The notes beneath the pieces were generated by a model. That model did no database searches, was not told where the DNA came from, and saw only the letters and a program-made list of their open reading frames with translations. The translations under genes and the position numbers were made by a program. 64,000 bases of DNA from DATFDN01 sp963756545 (GTDB lineage Bacteria > Pseudomonadota > Alphaproteobacteria > Acetobacterales > Acetobacteraceae): the NCBI GenBank assembly GCA_963756545.1, contig CAVWNY010000008.1, positions 558,001 to 622,000 on the forward strand, written 5' to 3'. Shown here one piece after another: positions 60,620 through 64,000 of this stretch; positions within the stretch are counted from its first letter, which is position 1; every line of letters starts with the position of its first letter.

Positions 60620-62716
60620 TCAGCGCGCCGGCGGCTGCGCCCCGCCCGCCTTGCGGAGCGCGTCGAGCATGGCTGCCGGGGTCAGCACCTCCGAGAGCAG
60701 GATGCCGCGCGGGGCGCCCGGCCCATAGATGGCGTTCATCGGGATGCCGAACCGACCATTCCTGGCCAGATATTCGGAGATCCGCGCATCCGGCCGGGTC
60801 CAGTCGGCCAGCATCGGCACGACATTAGGCGCCGCGAGGGAGGCCGCGATCTCGGGCCGGTCAATGACCAGGGCCTTGTTGGCCTGGCAGGTGATGCACC
60901 AGTCGGCCGTCACGTCCACGAAAACGATCTTCCCCTCGGCGACGAGCCGCCCGATCCCGGCCTGATCGAACGGCACCCACGCCGTTACCGCCGCGCGGGC
61001 CGGCGCCGCCCTCAGCAGCAGCGGGGCCGCCGCTCCGATCATGGCGACAACCGCAAGCGCGGCGGCTGCGGGAGCGCCGGCGCGGGGGCGAACCGCCGGG
61101 GCCACCGCCAGCACAACGAGCGAAGCGCCGACCGCTCCCGCCGCCTGCCAAGAGGTCTGGGCGGCAAGAACGGCCAGCAGCCAGCCGGCCGTGCCGAGCA
61201 GCAGCACGGCGAGAATCCGGCGCAGCGCGATCATCCAGCGCCCCGGACGCGGCAGGAACCGAGTAAGGCCGGGGAAGGCCGCCACCACGAGATGCGGCGC
61301 TGCGAGACCCAAACCGAGGGCCGCGAAGATGGCCAGGATCTCCGCCGGCCCACGGGCCAGGGCGAACGCCACGGCGGTTCCGACGAAGGGCGCCGAGCAG
61401 GGCGTCGCCAGCAGGGTGGCGAAGGCGCCCGCCGCGAAATCGCCCGCGAGACCTTTGCCACGCCCGCGCGCGAGGGCCGTCGCGAGTCGAGGCGGCAGCG
61501 CGATCTCGAAAATCCCCGCGAGACCGGCGGCGAACGCGACGATGGCGGCCGTCATCAGGACGAGGAAGATCGGCTGCTGGAACTGGATGCCCCAGCCCAC
61601 CGCCACGCCCGCCGCCTTGAGCCCGGCGAGTACCCCCGCCAAGGCCAGCATCGAGGCCACGATCCCGGCGGCTGTCGCCAGGAAGCCAAGCCGGACGCGC
61701 CGTCGCGCCTGCCCCTGCTTGCCGAGGACCGATGCAAGTTTCAGCGCCAACACCGGCAGCACGCACGGCATCAGGTTCAGGATAAGCCCGCCGAGCAGCG
61801 CGACACCCAGGAAGGGCAGGAGCGCCTCCGTCCAGCCATGGGAACGCACCGCCGTGCCAAGCGCAACGGTGCCCACCGCCTCGGAGGCGCGCGGCCCGTC
61901 GATGAGCGTGGCGGTCACCTCGGCACCCGGCATGGAGGCGGCGTCGGGCCCCGAGGTGATGGGCAGCCGCGCGGTCGCCGTCCTCCGGTCGGGGCCGAAG
62001 GCGAACGCGGGTTCCCCAAAGCTCCATTTGGGGCTCTCGACGATCACGTCCGGCGCGGCAAGCGGCTGGCGCGAGGCCATGCTGACATCCAGGAAGCCGG
62101 GCGTTCCGGGCTCCACCGCGAGGGCGCTCAGGGCAAGCCCGGACAGCGCGCCATGATCGGGCACGCGGGCGTCGAACCGCGCGATCAGGTTTCCCGCCTC
62201 CGGATCGGCCGTCGCCGCACCGGCCGGAAGATTCAGGGACATGTCGAGGTGCTTCGGCACGCAGATCTTGCCGCACACCAGCAAATCGGCCCCGCCGCGC
62301 AGGACGATCGGCTCGCCGGGGCGTTTGGGATGGACGATCAGCGGAAACACCACCTCGTGGAGGTAGCCGAACGTGTCGATGCCGAACTGCGAGAACCGAG
62401 TTGGGGCGGGCCAGCGCCAGTCCACGGCGGCCACATTCGTTGAGCCGGACCAATCCACCTGGGGCGGCGCCCCGGCGTCGCCTGGAGAGCGCCAGTAGGT
62501 ATCCCACCCCTCGTCCAGCACGACCTGAAGCCCGGCGTGGATTTGGCTCCCTGCGCCCGCCGCATCGGTCGCGGTGAGAAGGCGGGCGCGCACCGTTCGT
62601 CCGGACGCCCACGGGCCTGCGGCCGCCTGCGGCGCGGCGGCCGGCCAAGCGAGCAGGCCGACGATCGCGACCCCCACCGCGAGCCAGCGCCGCGCGACAT
62701 CCGCGAACGACCTCAT
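60620..62716 (-). CDS. DsbD/ScsB-like thiol:disulfide interchange protein
   Basis: A 698-aa three-part protein: a signal peptide (to about 33), an N-terminal immunoglobulin-like domain with CGKICVPK near 160, a central CcdA-type eight-helix membrane domain with Cys in NLMPCVLPVLALKLAS and LATPCSAPF, and a C-terminal thioredoxin-like domain with DWCITCQANKAL. It moves electrons from cytoplasmic thioredoxin to periplasmic partners. Lacking an obvious DsbC gene nearby, and coupled by ATGA to a CueR-like regulator, it looks like the ScsB type used against copper stress. Confidence 0.9.
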   Translation of the reverse strand: MRSFADVARRWLAVGVAIVGLLAWPAAAPQAAAGPWASGRTVRARLLTATDAAGAGSQIHAGLQVVLDEGWDTYWRSPGDAGAPPQVDWSGSTNVAAVDWRWPAPTRFSQFGIDTFGYLHEVVFPLIVHPKRPGEPIVLRGGADLLVCGKICVPKHLDMSLNLPAGAATADPEAGNLIARFDARVPDHGALSGLALSALAVEPGTPGFLDVSMASRQPLAAPDVIVESPKWSFGEPAFAFGPDRRTATARLPITSGPDAASMPGAEVTATLIDGPRASEAVGTVALGTAVRSHGWTEALLPFLGVALLGGLILNLMPCVLPVLALKLASVLGKQGQARRRVRLGFLATAAGIVASMLALAGVLAGLKAAGVAVGWGIQFQQPIFLVLMTAAIVAFAAGLAGIFEIALPPRLATALARGRGKGLAGDFAAGAFATLLATPCSAPFVGTAVAFALARGPAEILAIFAALGLGLAAPHLVVAAFPGLTRFLPRPGRWMIALRRILAVLLLGTAGWLLAVLAAQTSWQAAGAVGASLVVLAVAPAVRPRAGAPAAAALAVVAMIGAAAPLLLRAAPARAAVTAWVPFDQAGIGRLVAEGKIVFVDVTADWCITCQANKALVIDRPEIAASLAAPNVVPMLADWTRPDARISEYLARNGRFGIPMNAIYGPGAPRGILLSEVLTPAAMLDALRKAGGAQPPAR

Positions 62717-63141
62717 GCGGCCTCCGTGGCGACATCCTCTCGGGAGGCTAGGGGCCGGCCCTCCAGGTCGCGCAAAATCGGACACTCCGGCCGATGGTCC
62801 CCGCTGCACGCGTCGGCGAGTTCCTGCAAGGCTCCGGCCATCGCCGTCAGCTCCAGGATCCTCGCCCGCAAGTCGCTCACATGGGCCAGGGCGATGCGCT
62901 TGACCTCCCGGCTCGGACGCTGGCTGTCCTGCCACAGGCCGACCAACAGCCTGATGCGATCCATCGGCAATCCGAAATTCCTGGCGCGGTGGATGAAGCG
63001 CAGCAGCTCGACCTCTCGCGTGCCGTATGTCCTGTAGCCGGCCTCGGTCCGCCCGGCTTTCGGGATAAGCCCGATGCTCTCGTAATAGCGGATCATTTTG
63101 GCAGACACGCTGCTCGCCGTCGAAGCCTGTCCAATGTTCAC
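62713..63141 (-). CDS. cueR: MerR-family regulator, CueR/HmrR-like
   Basis: A 142-aa MerR protein. N-terminal winged helix: VSAKMIRYYESIGLIPKAGR and AGYRTYG; a long dimer helix follows. Near the C-terminus is CSGDHRPEC, a Cys-x7-Cys as in Cu(I)-sensing CueR. It would activate its operon by unwinding the promoter when it binds Cu(I). GTG 63141 has GGAG seven bases upstream. Its stop overlaps the dsbD-like start. Metal is inferred from the Cys spacing; other monovalent metals are possible. Confidence 0.88.
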   Translation of the reverse strand: MNIGQASTASSVSAKMIRYYESIGLIPKAGRTEAGYRTYGTREVELLRFIHRARNFGLPMDRIRLLVGLWQDSQRPSREVKRIALAHVSDLRARILELTAMAGALQELADACSGDHRPECPILRDLEGRPLASREDVATEAA

Positions 63142-63175
63142 CGCAATCTCCTTGAGGGCAATCCAGCCGACACCA

Positions 63176-63206
63176 CAGATAATGGTTCTTATCATGGGAA
63201 GGTCAA
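63176..63206 (-). promoter_or_regulatory. MerR-type promoter with 19-base spacer upstream of the cueR-like gene
   Basis: On the minus strand TTGACC (63206-63201) is followed after 19 bases by TATCTG (63181-63176). A 19-base spacer is the mark of MerR-activated promoters. Within it lies a partial dyad beginning CCTTCC, as at CueR sites, and an inverted repeat GATAA-N6-TTATC. The start of transcription would be about 27 bases before the GTG. Confidence 0.5.
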
Positions 63207-63286
63207 AATGGCTGAACCCTGGGCGGCCACCGGCTCGGGCCCTTCCCGCCTTGTTGCCCGGCTTGGGGCGCCGTATGTGTTGGGCC

Positions 63287-63823
63287 ATGCGCTTCCGACT
63301 GATGATGGCCGTCGCCGCGCTCGCGGCCGCCGCCGCTTTGCCCGCAGGCGCCGCGCCGCGCCACGACGCCTCCCGCCATGAGCCGGAGGCGTCCGGCGGC
63401 CCGTCTGCACTTGGCAAGTTCGCCGACTGGACCGCCGCCCGTTACCAGCGCGCCGGTCAGACCGTGTGCTATGCCTTCACCCGCGCCAAATCCTCGCAGC
63501 CCGCTGAGCCGGGAGCGGCATCGCTGCTGACCGTGACCGAGCGGCCGGCCAGCCGTGACGAGGTGGCGATCAGCGCGGGCGCACCTTACCCCAAGGACGC
63601 GAGCATCACGCTCCAGGTCGGCCAGACCGAACTCGACTTCTACACCGCCGGCAAGGATGCCTTTGCCCGCGACGGCAAGGCCGCGGTTGCGGCGCTGCGG
63701 CGCGGCGGCCAGGCCATCGCGCGCGGCCCCGGCGTGCATGCAGCGCGCGTGATCGACACGTTCAGCCTCCAGGGCTTCGCCCCGGCGTACGAGGTGATCA
63801 CCAAGACCTGTCCAGCCCACTGA
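63287..63823 (+). CDS. IalB-like (invasion associated locus B) exported protein
   Basis: A 178-aa protein with signal peptide ending about ALPAGAA (residue 23). FADWTAARYQRAGQTVCYAF, LLTVTERPASRDEVAIS and IDTFSLQGFAPAYEVITKTC (two Cys likely disulfide-bonded) are features of IalB family proteins in rhodospirilla-like alphaproteobacteria, where it is regularly just before rlmN, as here. Role unknown outside Bartonella. No clear ribosome site; ATG 63287 is chosen as the start of the signal peptide. Confidence 0.8.
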   Translation: MRFRLMMAVAALAAAAALPAGAAPRHDASRHEPEASGGPSALGKFADWTAARYQRAGQTVCYAFTRAKSSQPAEPGAASLLTVTERPASRDEVAISAGAPYPKDASITLQVGQTELDFYTAGKDAFARDGKAAVAALRRGGQAIARGPGVHAARVIDTFSLQGFAPAYEVITKTCPAH

Positions 63824-63824
63824 A

Positions 63825-64000
63825 ATGTCCTCGGCCGGCGCAACACTGGAGCTGACGGACTCCGAACGGGCCCGCATCCTCGCAAAATCGGCCCTGTTCG
63901 ACCCGCCGCCCGCGCAGCTTCCCGACGGAAGGCGCGATCTGATCGGCCTGTCGCGCGAGGAGCTTGCAGCCGAGATGGAGGCGATCGGCGAGGCGCCGTT
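63825..64000 (+). CDS. rlmN: 23S rRNA (adenine2503-C2)-methyltransferase RlmN, 5' part
   Basis: The first 58 codons, cut by the window edge. PDGRRDLIGLSREELAAEM and EAIGEAPF are the family's N-terminal accessory-domain start; the radical-SAM cysteines would lie beyond. The ATG is one base past the IalB-gene stop. RlmN methylates A2503 of 23S rRNA and A37 of some tRNAs. Confidence 0.85.
   Translation, partial: MSSAGATLELTDSERARILAKSALFDPPPAQLPDGRRDLIGLSREELAAEMEAIGEAP

Overview
The window is about 64 kb of high-GC, densely coding chromosomal DNA with strong GC3 bias and many 1-4 base stop/start overlaps. Gene content points to an alphaproteobacterium, most likely Rhodospirillales/Acetobacteraceae-like: an HpnL-type hopanoid-linked membrane protein, an IalB-like protein directly before rlmN, a Cox11 gene, MidA/Lgt/PgeF clustering, and liv operons carrying an acyl-CoA synthetase. 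No rRNA, tRNA, CRISPR array, plasmid or phage module was seen. The lineage is inferred from gene content only.

Layout. 0.2-4.1 kb: HpnL-like gene (-), then divergent amt plus an overlapping outer-membrane barrel gene behind a sigma54-like promoter. 4.1-7.4 kb: macrodomain deacetylase, a Cox11 gene fused to a cytochrome c domain but broken by one extra base, then leuA preceded by a leucine-rich leader peptide and mutually exclusive hairpins that look like an attenuator. 7.4-13 kb: a REP-like palindrome, a cytochrome P450 with a Tat-type signal peptide, an SphA-type barrel protein, a VapBC-like toxin-antitoxin pair, dinB and a Wza-like lipoprotein. 13-22.6 kb: two ABC importers on the minus strand, a complete liv-type operon containing an acyl-CoA synthetase and a sugar-type system without its ATPase. 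22.7-30.2 kb: YcjF/YcjX pair, DUF29, a FadJ-like beta-oxidation protein coupled to an alpha/beta hydrolase, and a beta-lactamase-fold protein lacking its catalytic Ser-Lys pair. 30.2-35.6 kb: a coenzyme F420 locus with three luciferase-like oxidoreductases and a fused CofG-CofH (FbiC). 35.6-45.4 kb: Nudix, amidase, uronate dehydrogenase, acyltransferase, two small unknowns, MmgE/PrpD, Ldh2-type dehydrogenase, MBL hydrolase, histidine phosphatase, GST. 45.4-46.85 kb: a gene-poor patch of palindromic repeats with a REP-associated tyrosine transposase (RAYT). 46.85-57.9 kb: prs, a lipoprotein, pgeF, midA, lgt, rfaD (all -), then ubiK-like, ybjN-like, proC, an AI-2E-type transporter with an extra C-terminal domain and a small acidic protein, plus a TDT transporter on the minus strand. 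57.9-64 kb: alaS, a DsbD/ScsB-like reductase under a CueR-like regulator, an IalB-like protein and the 5' end of rlmN.

The parts of most interest are the exported P450, the frameshifted Cox11-cytochrome c fusion abutting the leuA leader, the F420 locus in an alphaproteobacterial background, and the RAYT with matching REP repeats and an altered HUH motif. No wholly new multi-gene system could be demonstrated from the sequence alone.
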